Assembly: GCF_015706575.1 (NCBI RefSeq)
Contig: NW_024037060.1
Coordinates: 1,571,983-1,635,982 of the forward strand
DNA: 64,000 nucleotides
Origin: Patiria miniata
Lineage: Eukaryota > Echinodermata > Asteroidea > Valvatida > Asterinidae
Direction: 5' to 3'
The notes under the pieces are model-generated. The model ran no database searches, had not been told where the DNA came from, and saw nothing but the letters and a program-made list of their open reading frames with translations. Both the position numbers and the translations under genes were made by a program. Positions 43,129-56,100 of the stretch are shown piece by piece. Positions within the stretch are counted from its first letter, which is position 1, and every line of letters starts with the position of its first letter.

Positions 43129-44823
43129 CAGGCGCGGATCCAGGATTTCTTTAGACGGGGGGCACATCTTAGAGCATTTGTTCTGAGGACTAATGCGAGA
43201 GCGGAGCGCGAAGCCCTTACGGCGTGGGGTCCGGGGCCCGCTTAGATGCTCTGTGATGCAATCTGAGGCGATTCCTGGCCCCTTTCCCCCTGAATTATTT
43301 GTGCAAAAGTTGATAAACTTGTAAGGATTTTTTTACAATATACTCTTGTTTTTACAAATTTAAAGGTACTGTGTACTTCAAAGTTGCAAACCATGTATTT
43401 TTGTCTTCATAATTTGTTGCATTGTATTTAAAAAAAAGAAGAAGAGGAATTGTATTGACTTAGATTGTAAACTGTTGCAACGGGCGATGCGCTGAGGCAT
43501 TTGCTCCAAGGACTAATGCGAACGTGAAGCAGTGTCTTACGGCGTGGGGTTCGGGGCCCACTGAAGGGCCCCGGGAAATTTTTGATTCTATAGATGTTCT
43601 CTGGTGCAAACTGAGGCGATTCCTGGCCCCATTTCATCAAAATGTTGTGAAGATTATTAGGATTTTTTTTTCATTATCGCTTTGGTTTGCGGTAACACCA
43701 TGTGTTTTTTTTTGTTCATTGGTTTGAAATTGTACTCTTGTATTTCTTAATACAAGCCTAGTTAAGTTTCTTCTGTTCTTCACTTGATAACCAAGTATTT
43801 TCGACTGCATAATCAATTTCTTGCATTTAATTTTTGTAAAGGAATTGGATAGTCTTAGATTGTAAACTGTTTTAAGGATGCGTCGGGAGATCTGCCCCGA
43901 GGACTAATAATGCAGAGCGCAATGTCTGTCGGCGTGGGGTCCGGGGCCCGCTTAAGGGCCCCGGGATTTTTTTTGATAATTAGATGCTCTGTGGTGCAAT
44001 CTGAGGCGATATCTGGCCCCTCTTTCCCTGAGTTATTTGAGCAAAATGTTTTAAGTTAAATAAGGATTTTTTTCATTGGTTTAATATACATGTATACTCT
44101 TGCTTTAACAAGCCTTTTAAGTTTCTTCTGTTTTTCACTTGATAACCATTTTCGTTTGCATAATTGTTTTCGTGCATTTTTGAAACGGAATTGTATAGAC
44201 TTAGTTTGTAAACTTTTGCAAGGATGCTTTCTAATGTTTTGTATGTCAAGTATAAATTTTCAGTTAATCAATAAGATAAGATTTTCTACGGACATTTTTT
44301 ACTGAAACGGACATGTTTTGGACTCCTTGGAAGTGCGTGGAAGAAATGCTGGCAAATTGTTATACGAAAACACACCCCTTGACCAATAGTGTGGTCCAAA
44401 GAGCAGCGTTCAACCACGGATCTGATCCGTGGTTCAACGTGTATGTCGCGCTCATCGCGCTAAACACAGCACATCGGCCGTCACACGTGCGTGTTTTTCG
44501 TACCGGTGCGTACGCTCATATGAATCGCATTTCATAATCCATAGGCCTACCATGCCGGGTTATGTATGGATACGTACGGTGGGATCGCGGTTTACTTCGA
44601 AGCTTCTCGAGTTCCCTGTGTCATACGGCCACTACACAATGTTTGCAGGCCGCTGATGTTTAATATCGGCGCCGGCATTTTTGTTAGAAGGTTGCCCTCC
44701 TCCTTCCCTCCATTTCTCTCACCTCCACCTCTTTTTCCCTCCTGTTTTCTTTATTTTTTTTTTTGTGGACTCAATTTGACGGGGGGCACGTGCCCCCGCG
44801 GCCCACCCCTGGATCCGCGCCTG
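43129..44823. mobile_element. hAT-like non-autonomous element, 1.7 kb, with internal repeats
   Basis: The ends CAGGCGCGGATCCAGG and CCTGGATCCGCGCCTG are inverted repeats. Inside, a block with GGCGTGGGGTCCGGGGCCCG and GATGCTCTGTGGTGCAATCT recurs at about 43190, 43510 and 43902. The same words occur in the MITEs at 11638 and 14966, linking them as one broad family. A clean 8-bp duplication is not visible; the flanks share only CAAAA with an offset. Confidence 0.75.
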
Positions 44824-45985
44824 CAAAACTATCAATTTCTACCTTTTACCCTTGACTTCACGCAGACGCCTCCATAAGATGCGATCATACACAAAATAAG
44901 AATTGACCCTCTGATGGCTCCGAAATGACATTTAAATTTTGAACAGACAGTGTTCTGGGGAGAAAATAAGACTTTCTTACCTGATGTTCCATCTTTTTTT
45001 TGGAAAAAAATTTGCAACCTCGCACCAATTTTTTCTTCATTATATTATCTCAATGAAGGTCAGTCACTGTAAAAATGATGATAAGACATGAATCTGGGAA
45101 GAATCTTGAAGAATACATGTGTTAGGCCAAAAAAAAAAATATGTCGGTCCCTGGTCAGCGCGCGCGTCAATTTTAATCATGCGCGTCGATCTTTTTTTTT
45201 TCCAAAATGTTCCGCGGTAGCTCCAACAGCGCCCTCTTTTTCCGCACCTCAATTTTTTTTTATCAAAGAGCACCAAGGAATGGGAAATTGCACCAAGTCA
45301 AATGATCGAAATCACCAAGGCAAATTATGGAGGACACCAATGTACATGAGGACACCAAAAAAGCAAAATAGTACCCACCTTGTCTGTACAATCCAAGCTT
45401 GAAGAAAAAAAAAAAGAAGAAGAAAAAAAAAAAAAGCCGCGTGGCCGCGTCAATTCCGGAACTTTGGTCTGTTCATATATTTTCTGATTTACAGTGTACA
45501 TTTGTATTTACAAGGTACATACCGGTACATTAACATGCACCGGTACCCGTATACATATACATGTACATGTGTAAAAGTACATACATGTTAATTATTTAAA
45601 TAAACGGAAATTTAATCGGATTATAGAATGCCTTAGTCAATTGCTTGTAGCCTTGAACTTTAACAAATCAATACATTAGGCCTATACTGTAGGAATGCTG
45701 AATTGATTTTAGTGTAGAGGGCAACAGACTGGGAAAAATAAGTCTAAATGGATCAGTGGGAAGCTCTGCCGTACATTGTAATTAAATTGTGGCCAACAGA
45801 AAACCCCAGGTGTAATTACTTTTGAATTATCTTGGATGAACTGGGTTACAGGCTATTCAGTATTTGATTAAAACGAGACAGTACAGATTAGCGTTCTCCT
45901 CATACAGTATACAATGTACCGGTACATTGTAATGCACCTTGAGGCTACTGGACAATGATGGAAGAGTTACATGTGATATACAATG
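44824..45985. other. Intergenic with A/T homopolymer runs
   Basis: Contains long A and T runs (45125-45270, 45402-45435) and the first dense TACATGTA/ACCGGT words (45540-45580). The element-like start TAGGCCAAAAAAAAAA near 45124 resembles other MITE ends here, but no partner end was found. Confidence 0.35.
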
Positions 45986-45992
45986 TAGTTGT

Positions 45993-46260
45993 GGGCACAT
46001 AGTGGTCTAGCGGTGGAGCACAGGATTCATGATCGTGAGGTTGTGGGTTCGAGCCCCACCGTGGCCATGCGTGTTGTGCCCTTGAGTAAGGCGCCTTGCA
46101 TCAATTACTCCTCTCAACCCAGGTGTTAAATAGGTAATGGCATTATTCAATGCTGGGAAGGTACCGGTACATGTAACAGACTCGCTGTGGAGGAGGTGTG
46201 GCGATCCCCCCACAACATATGAGTCTGGCCCAATCGCTATAAACGAAAGAGAGATGGGCA
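45993..46260 (+). mobile_element. tRNA-derived SINE
   Basis: The A-box-like TAGTGGTCTAGCGG and B box GGTTCGAGCCC (about 46046-46056) have tRNA spacing. They are followed by a non-tRNA body (GTTGTGCCCTTGAGTAAGGC...) typical of SINEs. Confidence 0.72.
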
Positions 46261-46429
46261 CTCCGTTCCTGTTAACACCTGTTTATCCCCTTTACTTTCA
46301 ATATATTTGGATAAATTGTACACGTTGTGTACAGTAGTACAACTACCGTACGGTACCGGTACATTGTACGTTAAGTGCCTGAGATTATTTCCAAAAACAA
46401 ATTTGCAGTGTAATTTCTGTACTTGGAGT

Positions 46430-46758
46430 CAAGTGCCGTGGTCCAATGGTTACGGTGTCTGAATTACTTACATACATACATGAGCGATAATTTGTGGGTT
46501 CGAACCCTTACAGAGAAGATGGTGCTTGTGTTCTTGGGCAAGACCATGAACTACAATTTCTTCTCTCTACCCAGGAGTATAAATTTATGTAAACCTCTAA
46601 CATGTCTAAGGGTAGAGACCAGATAGCGCTGATATCAAACTGCTGCAGAACAAAATGGTTATGTGGCCCGATAAACAGGGGTACCGGTAATAATTGTGAA
46701 GCCTTTTGAGACTTTGGTGTATTACCCATTAAATTACCATTATTATTATTATTATTAC
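46430..46758 (+). mobile_element. tRNA-derived SINE with ATT tail
   Basis: The A box TGGTCCAATGGTTA and B box GGTTCGAACCC (46498-46508) are followed by a CTTGGGCAAGACC body and an (ATT)n tail at 46737-46757. The tail and head mark a retroposed SINE. Confidence 0.78.
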
Positions 46759-46769
46759 TTCTCAATAGA

Positions 46770-48780
46770 TCAGTGGTGGTTAGTGTGATTCATTATGATA
46801 GTACGGTGACTTTAGCTCTACATACATGCTCATACATGTATGCACTTTCAGCCTGCCTGCTGCAACCTGTGCGCTTAAATTAAATTGTTCCAGGCTCCAA
46901 TAAGAAAGAGGCAAGAGTGATTGGCAACTGGCAAGAAAATGAAAAATGGATAATGAAGATGGCTGGAGAATAACGAGTGTGTCGCGGGGAGGGGGGGGGG
47001 GTATTGGAAGCTGAGTATGCAAGCAGGGGTACTTGGCGACTCAAAGTCCAGACATGAACACTGGAGAGGTTTCAGGTTGATGCTTGACATGACTAGAAAT
47101 ACAAATTAGTTTAAACCCAACTTGTCAGGTACATACATGTACATCATATGATATTGTACATGGTATTTTGCTCAGAACCTTCCAAATTTTTCAAAAATGA
47201 CACAATTTGATATTTGGCTTTCCATATCAAGGAAACCAATTCTGCTAAAGGGTCTACTGTAGATTTCAAAATCCTGCATTTATCCTTTTACGAAGTAGGC
47301 TACATGTAAAATCGTAGCAGACACTTTTATGATGGGACACATTATTATGTACATGTACATACGTCATACCGGTACATGTGAAGCTGAACTATAAAACATG
47401 CAGGCTAATTAAAAATATTCATGGCACATGTGAGAAAAAAATCAGACAAAAAATATTGTTTGACTTGAAAAAGATTTTTTATTGTTCTAAATTGTAAAAA
47501 GTGAAGAAACATTACAATGTACATATGTACAACATGTACAATGTACCTTTGAAATGGATTGTACTAGTTTGTATTTTTGCATAATGTAAACAGTATCTGT
47601 ATTAATTAATTGAATTTAAGATATTGACATGCAGTACATGTCTACATGTATTGAACCAATTCAGGATCCTATTTCTTGTCAAACATTTGTTTTTTTATTT
47701 GTTTAAGAAAAAAATAGAAATAAAAATCACAGACGAATTATCACCGCACACATCTCAGAACTGAGAATCAAATTGCTGCTGGCAGTTCCTAATCAAATTT
47801 CTAGTACATGTACATATATGTATGTACATACTACGCCTCTGAATACCAAGCAGCCTCGTCAAGATACTACTGAGTGCAATTTTACAAACTTGGCCTGGGG
47901 GAATATAATACATTATTGTCAGATTGTACGTGCACACGTTTGTACCAAAGATGCCTTTATGAGAATTCTGCCTTAATAAACACTTAATTGAATTTGCTGC
48001 ATTTGATAAGTTCACTATTTTCAATCATTCACCAATGTATGCATGGGCCGTTCTATAAATTTGGGGTCCACTTTTTTCCCTGCCCCTGTTACATCTGACA
48101 GAGCTATGATTTTGTAATTCTGATGCACTCCATAAATGATGCAGTCATCCTCCAAGAGTCACTGTGAACATGATACCTACATGTATTCAATAAATAAACA
48201 ATCGTTTGAAGTCATTCTTAACCCTGAAACTCCCCAACTCCTTCAAAATCCATCCCCCCTTTTTGGTGGATTTTGGTGGACTTGCAGGCCTGGTTTGACT
48301 AAATATCGATGGAGTATGATGGAGACCTAAAGCAAAGCATGCATTGGAAGCAAATCACACTGTGATTGTTGGAATTTAGCGGACTTGGTCCAGTACTTCA
48401 TGTACTTTCTAGTAAAGACAGTAGGGAGTTAGGGTTAATGATAATTGAATGGTCATGATGGTAGGCCTAAATTGCAGACTTTTATTTGATACATGTACAT
48501 GTACATGTACATGTATGGGGACAGGAAAAGTGTCACACTTCTAGGTTCTTGTCATGCTTGTGACATTGCTGTAATACCCACTGTATACTGCACGCCTTTT
48601 TTTTTATCTGTATTGATTTTGTAGACAAACAGGCCTAGAGCAGGCACATTACATGCAGTGTTGGAATTTTTTAGCAAGTACATGTATGTATTTCTTTAGA
48701 TTGGATTAATTTGCAGTCCTTACACTGAAAAAAAAAACGTACATGAAAGCCCCTGGGCCAAAATTTCCAGGGCCTCGCTC
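46770..48780. other. Intergenic, rich in TACATGTAC words
   Basis: No gene seen. Frequent ACATGTACATGTA and ACCGGTAC words; a G run at 46989-47001. Confidence 0.4.
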
Positions 48781-48804
48781 GCTACACTAACAGTTTCCAC
48801 TCCC

Positions 48805-49118
48805 TTAGAGAGAGAGAGAGAGAAAAAAATTGTCACTGTATCGGTCACCGCTGCCTTGACTCAGGAATTGTACTGTGTGTGCACACACTCCATCTCGCCC
48901 GCTCTCGACGGTCCATTGTGTGACGTGCCTGCGCTACTGTGTGTCTATTCTCAGAGAGAAGTACTGTACGTATCTCAGTTGTTTGCCGGGTAGCAGTTTG
49001 TCCGATGAAGCACTTCTAGCGAGATTCAATTTGCGGCGCAAGGACAGACGCGACCTCAGGATACTGATATTCTGCTGCACCGCTCTCGATCATTCAATTT
49101 TGGATTGGCGAAAGAATG
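48805..49118 (+). promoter_or_regulatory. Candidate promoter / 5' non-coding exon, possibly of MGAT1
   Basis: A relatively GC-rich stretch after a GAGAGA run, ending in AATG|GTGAGT, a good splice donor. It could be an untranslated first exon spliced to the acceptor at 59949, about 10.8 kb downstream. There is no direct evidence of transcription. Confidence 0.3.
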
Positions 49119-52100
49119 GTGAGTTTAGGATGAGCCGCTATCTTCAAATTCATTGAAATTGGAAGATGTTTGTGTTTGTGTACCCGTACTTACCTGTACT
49201 GGCAGTTAAAGTGATGTGGAGGGTTTTTGATTGTCAAAATCATGTGGGCGTAAAGGACAGGAAAGTTTTGTAAGGATTCAGGAAGACAGTTCTTTAATGT
49301 GTGTATCTCTAGGCACTTGTGATATGTTTATGTATGGCTGCTTTCTTCCTTTATAAAATACTTTGAATGGGCTGTTTGCAATTCAGTACAACCAAAAAGG
49401 GCAACCTTGAAATATTTGCCCATTTCAACTGCGCTTTGCTTCACGGAAATTAACACAGAATCACCTGGACACAGTACGGTACCGATACATGTACAAATAC
49501 AATGTGTACGGTTTTAGACCAAGAGGTTTAACATTGTGTACAGTGCATGTACCCGTATGCCGTTCACATTGCATTTTTTGCATACAGGTACAACAAAAAA
49601 TGTAGGTCTCCTGCTACGGAAAGCATTGCCAACTGTACCGATAATACCGGTGTTTACCAGGTGTTTGTCATTCATTGGTAGTTTTGTTACTTCCTCTATT
49701 TTCGGACGTCATTGGAAAACACTCGGCTTGTGTTCCTGCCTGGTATTTTGCTTAACGGATGGGAATGTTTCCTCATTTCATTCTCATGTAGAATGTTTGT
49801 GTAACTGTAAGTCATCAGTACATGTTTGTTGATTTTGAGGCACTATGGCTTGCACAGTTTGTCCGGAACCAAGTTGCATGCGGGTTGTTTATTGTTGCAA
49901 ACTGGTTTAGAAAATGCAAAACAGCTGTAGTATACATGTACTCGTACATTTATCATAACATGTTTTAATCTATTTCTATACATTTGAATAAATGAAGAAT
50001 AAAGTACTTTTTAAAAATGTTGTTTACATACATACACGTGCATGTACCGGTATGTAACTTGTTTGTCAAGTTACCATAGGTACAAATTTATACCAATTAC
50101 TGAATATTAAAGCTCAATTTTGTTTTTTGTTTTTTAGGAAATGTTTTCTGTAAACAATTCAAGCTGAGTTGAGTCAAATTTTCAACTATTCCAAACTAAA
50201 AACCGAACAGCCATCGGCGTGGATGCGAATACTCTATAACAATTAACCAAACCCACTGAAGTTTGTTCATTCACATCATACATTCCCATATATTCACATC
50301 ATACATTTTGTGATGTTTTAAAATGTGCAACATAGAGCTTTTTTTATACGTTGGCATTGCAGTGCATTTAAACTTCAAGCTATGCATCATTTAGCAATTT
50401 CTGCCCTTTTTTTCTAAGCCTTTCACCATGGTGATGGAGACAGGCCAGTGAGTCATAATATGCTGCCCTGCTAGGCATCCATTGAGGCCACATCCTTAAC
50501 GGACTTCTTGAAAACTAGAGGCAGGACAGAGGAGAGATTCCCCAAAGAGACTGGCAACTGACCTCATTCAATACGTGTTGTACTTGAAACTTCCTCAAGG
50601 CTTATGAAATTGCATTGGTTTGCTGCGAGAAGGGCCACTTATTTCTGCTCCACCAGAAACAGAATGGAAATAATGCAAAATTCGCCATTTGAAATACAAT
50701 TGAGCTTTTTGAAAAACCCTTTGCTGTGTGCTCAAACAGAAATGTATACAAAACATTAGACCAACGTGTAAACATTCTCAACTCCAGGCATAATGTTCAG
50801 CTTTTGCAGTTTCAATTTTTTTTAATTGTGTACCCAAAATTGTTTGACAGAAAAGGTGTTTTAATGAAAATTCACGAACCACCACACATAATAATGATGA
50901 AGCAGAAAATGGATGCTCTTGCACACTTTTATGGTTGAAAGGGACATTTTGAATTCCTGAAATGGAACAAAGTAGGGGGAAAAAACAGAAAATGTACAAT
51001 ATACCGGTATATACCGGTAGGCCTATTGTACATGTACAATGACTAAATACACATACAATGTACAGTATGGGCCCTGACAACTCTATGTATGGACCTGTAC
51101 ATGTAGGCCTACCGGTAGGCCCAATTTTTGTGTGCTGCTAATAGTAAATGTACCAATAAACCGAGCACGATTGCATTTTACGGAGACCATACCGTAAACT
51201 CAAGCAGTAAGCACAGAGAAAACATGCTTACATGTACAAAATGTACATCGTGTACATTTCAGAAGCAGAATTTGCATAGTACCAGTGATTCAACAACCAA
51301 ATTCGATTGTACGTCTTTGTTCGGTTTAACACAGCTTTTCCTGCTGTAGTTAGCACGACTTTTTCACTCCCTTACAAGAAGCGTAACATTTGTTGGGTTC
51401 TAAAGCAAAGTACGCTCAGTGCATGTACACTTAAACTGAATCACTATTGAGGCATGAAGAGATGGGGTGGAAGGGAATCATGAAGGTGTTGTTCTGTGTC
51501 CACACATCGCTGGCTTCATCTTGGCCAGGGACGGCAGGCCTCCCTCCCTCCCTATCTCATGGATCTCTTCCTCCATGCGCTGATTGAGACTGGACGCGTC
51601 AGTTTATTGTTGCTTCAGATTACTCGGTCCAGAGGACAAATTTGTTATGGTGCAGCACCCAGGGTATGATTGGCAGTCGTACGTGTGTACAGACTTGAAC
51701 TGAAAAAAACCTCTGATTTGACATCTTTGAGAAATAAATAAAATTGTTGGTATAAAGTTAAGTTGTTTATTTTTGTTCCTACCGGGTATCTGTTAAATTT
51801 CTTATTGTGCTTTACCAGTTTTTAAATTAAAATCTCTCTCTATCCCTTTTTTTTACATTGCTGAAAATTGGAGCCACTTTTTAGTCTGTAAAGGTGCTTA
51901 CTAAATACAAAATATGCATTTATGCATGCACGTAAAAAGTACATGTGAACGTCTGACAATTTTTACACAAATGATTTTTACAGAAATGACACTAGACATC
52001 AAATGCATGCTAAGATAATGGTCCAGCGTTCTATATATCTGCTTCGTTAGTGAGATGTCAGTTCAGTTTAAACCACACCCACTGGCTATTAAACAACGTT

Positions 52101-53160
52101 GGAACCATTGGAACCGGAAGCTAACCGAACTTGAGTGTTTATCCAATGGGCGCTAGTAATCAGTGGTGTGCGCGCGTGTACATGTACAGTATGACGTTTT
52201 TACTAACACACCGGATACTGGCATGATCGTGGCATTTGTTAAATTTACAGAACTTAATGTATTTGTTTAAAAGCAAGCGTTCATTTTTAATACCAGGTAG
52301 CATGCAGAATTGCAGGTCTATGGAACATTCTTTCAATTATTGTATTCAAAACTAAAAAATTAAAAACCTTGCTTTTTCATGCTAATGATGCAGATTTCAT
52401 ACACATGCAGTTCATAGAATGTATATTTTTGGACAATATGCACCTACAAGATTCCTTCTCCCTCTTAAGATTGCCTCTCTTTCTTTTTTTAAGGACTTGT
52501 TGTCATGAAAAAGCTAGCCTACTACATGTGTAGGTCTAAACACTTTACAGAAAACAAAATTACAACACACAATGTATTCAAAATAACTTGTACTGCAAAT
52601 CATACTACAAACTACATGTACATGTGTGTATAAAAGCACAGTATTTCATGTTGAACAAACAACATCCATACTACACTAATAACACTAGCCTGAAGTACAC
52701 TGTCAATTACGAGGTGATTGGGTAGTAATTGAGATGGCCCTTTAGAGATCCATCCATTAAGTGTTATCATTACTAGAGACCTGTTCAATTATCATCCAAG
52801 GGTCCTAATGGTCAATGTAACCTGGAGTGGTGGGTTGAAAGATGGCCCACTAATTAGAGAGATAGGGTGACAGGCCATAAATATCAGCCTGGGAAGTGGG
52901 AACAAGATACATGTACATATACATACCAGTATATGTACGGTATGTACAAGACTTTCACTACTATCTGGACAAAATATGCTGTAGCTTTTTTATAGAAAGG
53001 GAAGGGGGTGCCTCCCCACGATTCAGTAATTACTTTACATTTGTCAGAACTAAAGAGCTTTTGTTTGACGTCGCAGGCTTAGTTTAATATCTTCCCCATG
53101 TACCGGTACATGTAAACCAGTGGTTGGTGAACTACTGTATAGTTGGTCTGGCTGTTCCCA

Positions 53161-53192
<32 letters not shown>

Positions 53193-56100
53193 ATATTAAA
53201 AATAAAATAAAAGAGAGCAAAATTGTTAAATTCAAATCAACCTGCTGACCCCAGGTACATGTACATATAAGCTTGGTGGTCAAGAGGTACCGGTACATGT
53301 ACCGTAAAGGCATAAAACAGAAAAATGTGAAATTTTTTTGAACGTGCAACATTTCAAAACGTAGTGATTAACGGAATGTACGAGATGGCCGAAAAAGGAA
53401 AGAGAGAAGATCATTTCTCTCTCCTTCAAATTAACAAACTTTTCCCTTCAAAATACTCCTTAGATGACAGTACGCAATTTTGGGCAAATGCTGTTATCAT
53501 GGTTGTATTTTTTGCAAACGTATGGCTGATGCCCAAACATTGCCATATTTCATACACATCAAATTTATGCACATCGGCACATGCTGACATGTACATGTTG
53601 TGTTCTATGTAAATGTGGAATTTTCTGTAGGACGCTGCACAAATATAATGTCCATAAATGTATACAGAACAAATTGTATGTCATTTTAATTTAAAAATGC
53701 AGAATATTCCATTATGAAGAAAATTGCAAATTATTTCCATTGTACTGGTACATTGTATAGAAATATGTGGCTTTCATTAGTTTTGTACAATGCACATTTG
53801 TGTACAGGTGTCCATTGTGCCTGAAGATTACGTAAATGAATCAATACTTACCATGGCCGCAGCTCCTTTTTCCTTTATTTTCAATCTTGTGTGTCTGTGA
53901 GCAAACTTAATTACAACCATGCTCTCGTTAGGTTTCCAACGGCTGGTTTCCAGGCACAGGCCAATAATCGGTAGATAATTAAAATTGATATTTAAACCCT
54001 GGGGAAATGTTTTTTTTTCCTGAAGAATATTATGCACAAGGTGCATGATGCATTGTAAGTCTCAGCTGTCATTAAAGTTACATTCCCCGTGCTGTTTGCG
54101 AGTTTTATCCCAAAAAAATTAGATTCCTTTTCTAAATTGCTACTAATTCTACATGTATTTTTCTAGCAGTATAAAAGTTATCACTTTTGAATGAGACATT
54201 GACTGAAGAAAATCGGCATATTGAATTATTATTTTACAATTTCGAATGATAGGTTGCCAGACACTAATTCCATTCTCATAGGGTGGGCTGGTTCCTGCCC
54301 CACAATCAGTATCGATAATGCACAGACCGGGAGCCAGTCTGCTTGCAGAGCGAATCGGTTTGAGCCCAAAACAAAAACCTTTTTTTCTGAGGGTTGCAGA
54401 AGTCCAAAAAAGAAATGGTTTTTTTAACAGTTGGGATAAAACATACAAGTAGAAACATTTAAAATAGAACAAAATTGGATTTGTGGAAGAGTATTGAGGG
54501 ATGCAACTTTAATCTCTCCTGAAATATTTCCAGCCGACAGTTTTATGAGCAGAGGGCGTCTATATGATGTATCCAAGCATGGAATGGATTGGCTGTTAAT
54601 CACTTAGTGTGTATTCAATGTCAGTGTGCCTGGTTGCGCTGGCAAAGGCAAGTTCACTGAATCTTGTATTTAAAGTTGGACTTTTCTGGGCACTTTTGGG
54701 TGTTCACCCCGAAAGAATGAATTTTAAAACTGAACTGGGGGTCATAAAATATTTCCTTTTAAAGTTTCCTTTTAATCACTTTGTTGAAATTTTTAATGGC
54801 AGGGTTATTGAAAGTGTTCTCAATACATGTACCGGTAGGTTACTCTAAGTAGTTCAAAGGTACACCTGTGTGTAACAGCCTGTATTTGTATGAATGTACA
54901 TGTACGTTAAATTAATGTACATGTGTATACATCAAACAATTTCCCAGAAAAATTTTGTACAAAATTGCGTTTGGTTATTTGCCTTCATGCATTGTGTACA
55001 ACTACAAATTCATGGCCCCTTAGCATGTGTACACATACATGTACTGCACTGCAAATGTACATAAATACTTGTGTATCCATGACAACCTTCAAAAAGGTCT
55101 GTGCAAAGGCGGGAAACAAAAGCATGTTTCTCTTCAAAAATAGAAACTGTATCATGTGCAAGTAGCAATATTTGGGGAAGATGCATGCTGCAAGCCATTA
55201 TTGACCGACTTGTAAAATTAAGCCACCACAGACCGTCAATTTGTGTTTTTATTGTCGATTGTGCCCCAAACACCAAACCATCCATTAAACGCAGATCTAT
55301 ATCAAGTGGAAATACATTGGCAAAAAAGAAAAAAAAAATTACAAGTAGCTGGAGCTGCCTTGTGGCGGCAGAGTGGATATAGTATTGATTCACAGCATCT
55401 ATTATCAGGAGGTGCATTAGGAGGCGGGACAAATGTAATATTTATGAGACTTTGCCGCGGCGTCCAGACGAGATGGACCGATGGTATCTTCACACCTTAT
55501 CCAGACTTTGAGTGCTGTCTTAGGTTTTTTGGAGCCATACTGTTGCAACTTGATTTCAACTGTCTCCTGTATGCATGCATAATCAGCACTTGCCAGTCTA
55601 CACATGTACAGTGTACATATACGGATATCAGGTTTTATTGTCAAGCTTAGACTGTGATCATGCTTTTATGTACACATACATGACATAGAGTTTCGTCGTA
55701 ATGACTAAATGTGTAAGGATTCTTCTGGTATTGAATTGTTTATCAAAAACAACTTGATTTAAGATGGACTTAGTTTTTGTTTATACATGTAGATCTGTGA
55801 AATAACTAGTGGATACTGCATGTGTACCGGTATCTACATCTATTAAATATGAACAATACACTACTTTAATGCACGTGAAGCTCACTAGAGAAGAAAGTAT
55901 CAAATTTCCCTGACTTTTTTAACAAGTTTCCATTTCATTCAAAATTTACTGGTAGCAATTATTAATTGAATCTCTAACTCGGTGGAACCGCCAAAAAAAA
56001 AAAAAACTCAGCAGAAAACTGACATGACATTGTATTCTTTTAACTTTCCTCACTCCTGCAAAATCCTAAAATGTCTTTGGAAGGGTTAACCTTGTAATTT

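Noticed and set aside
46007..46261. Minus-strand frame reading GGARTHNLTIMNPVLHR
   Set aside because: This is the usual spurious translation of a tRNA-type B box in a SINE.
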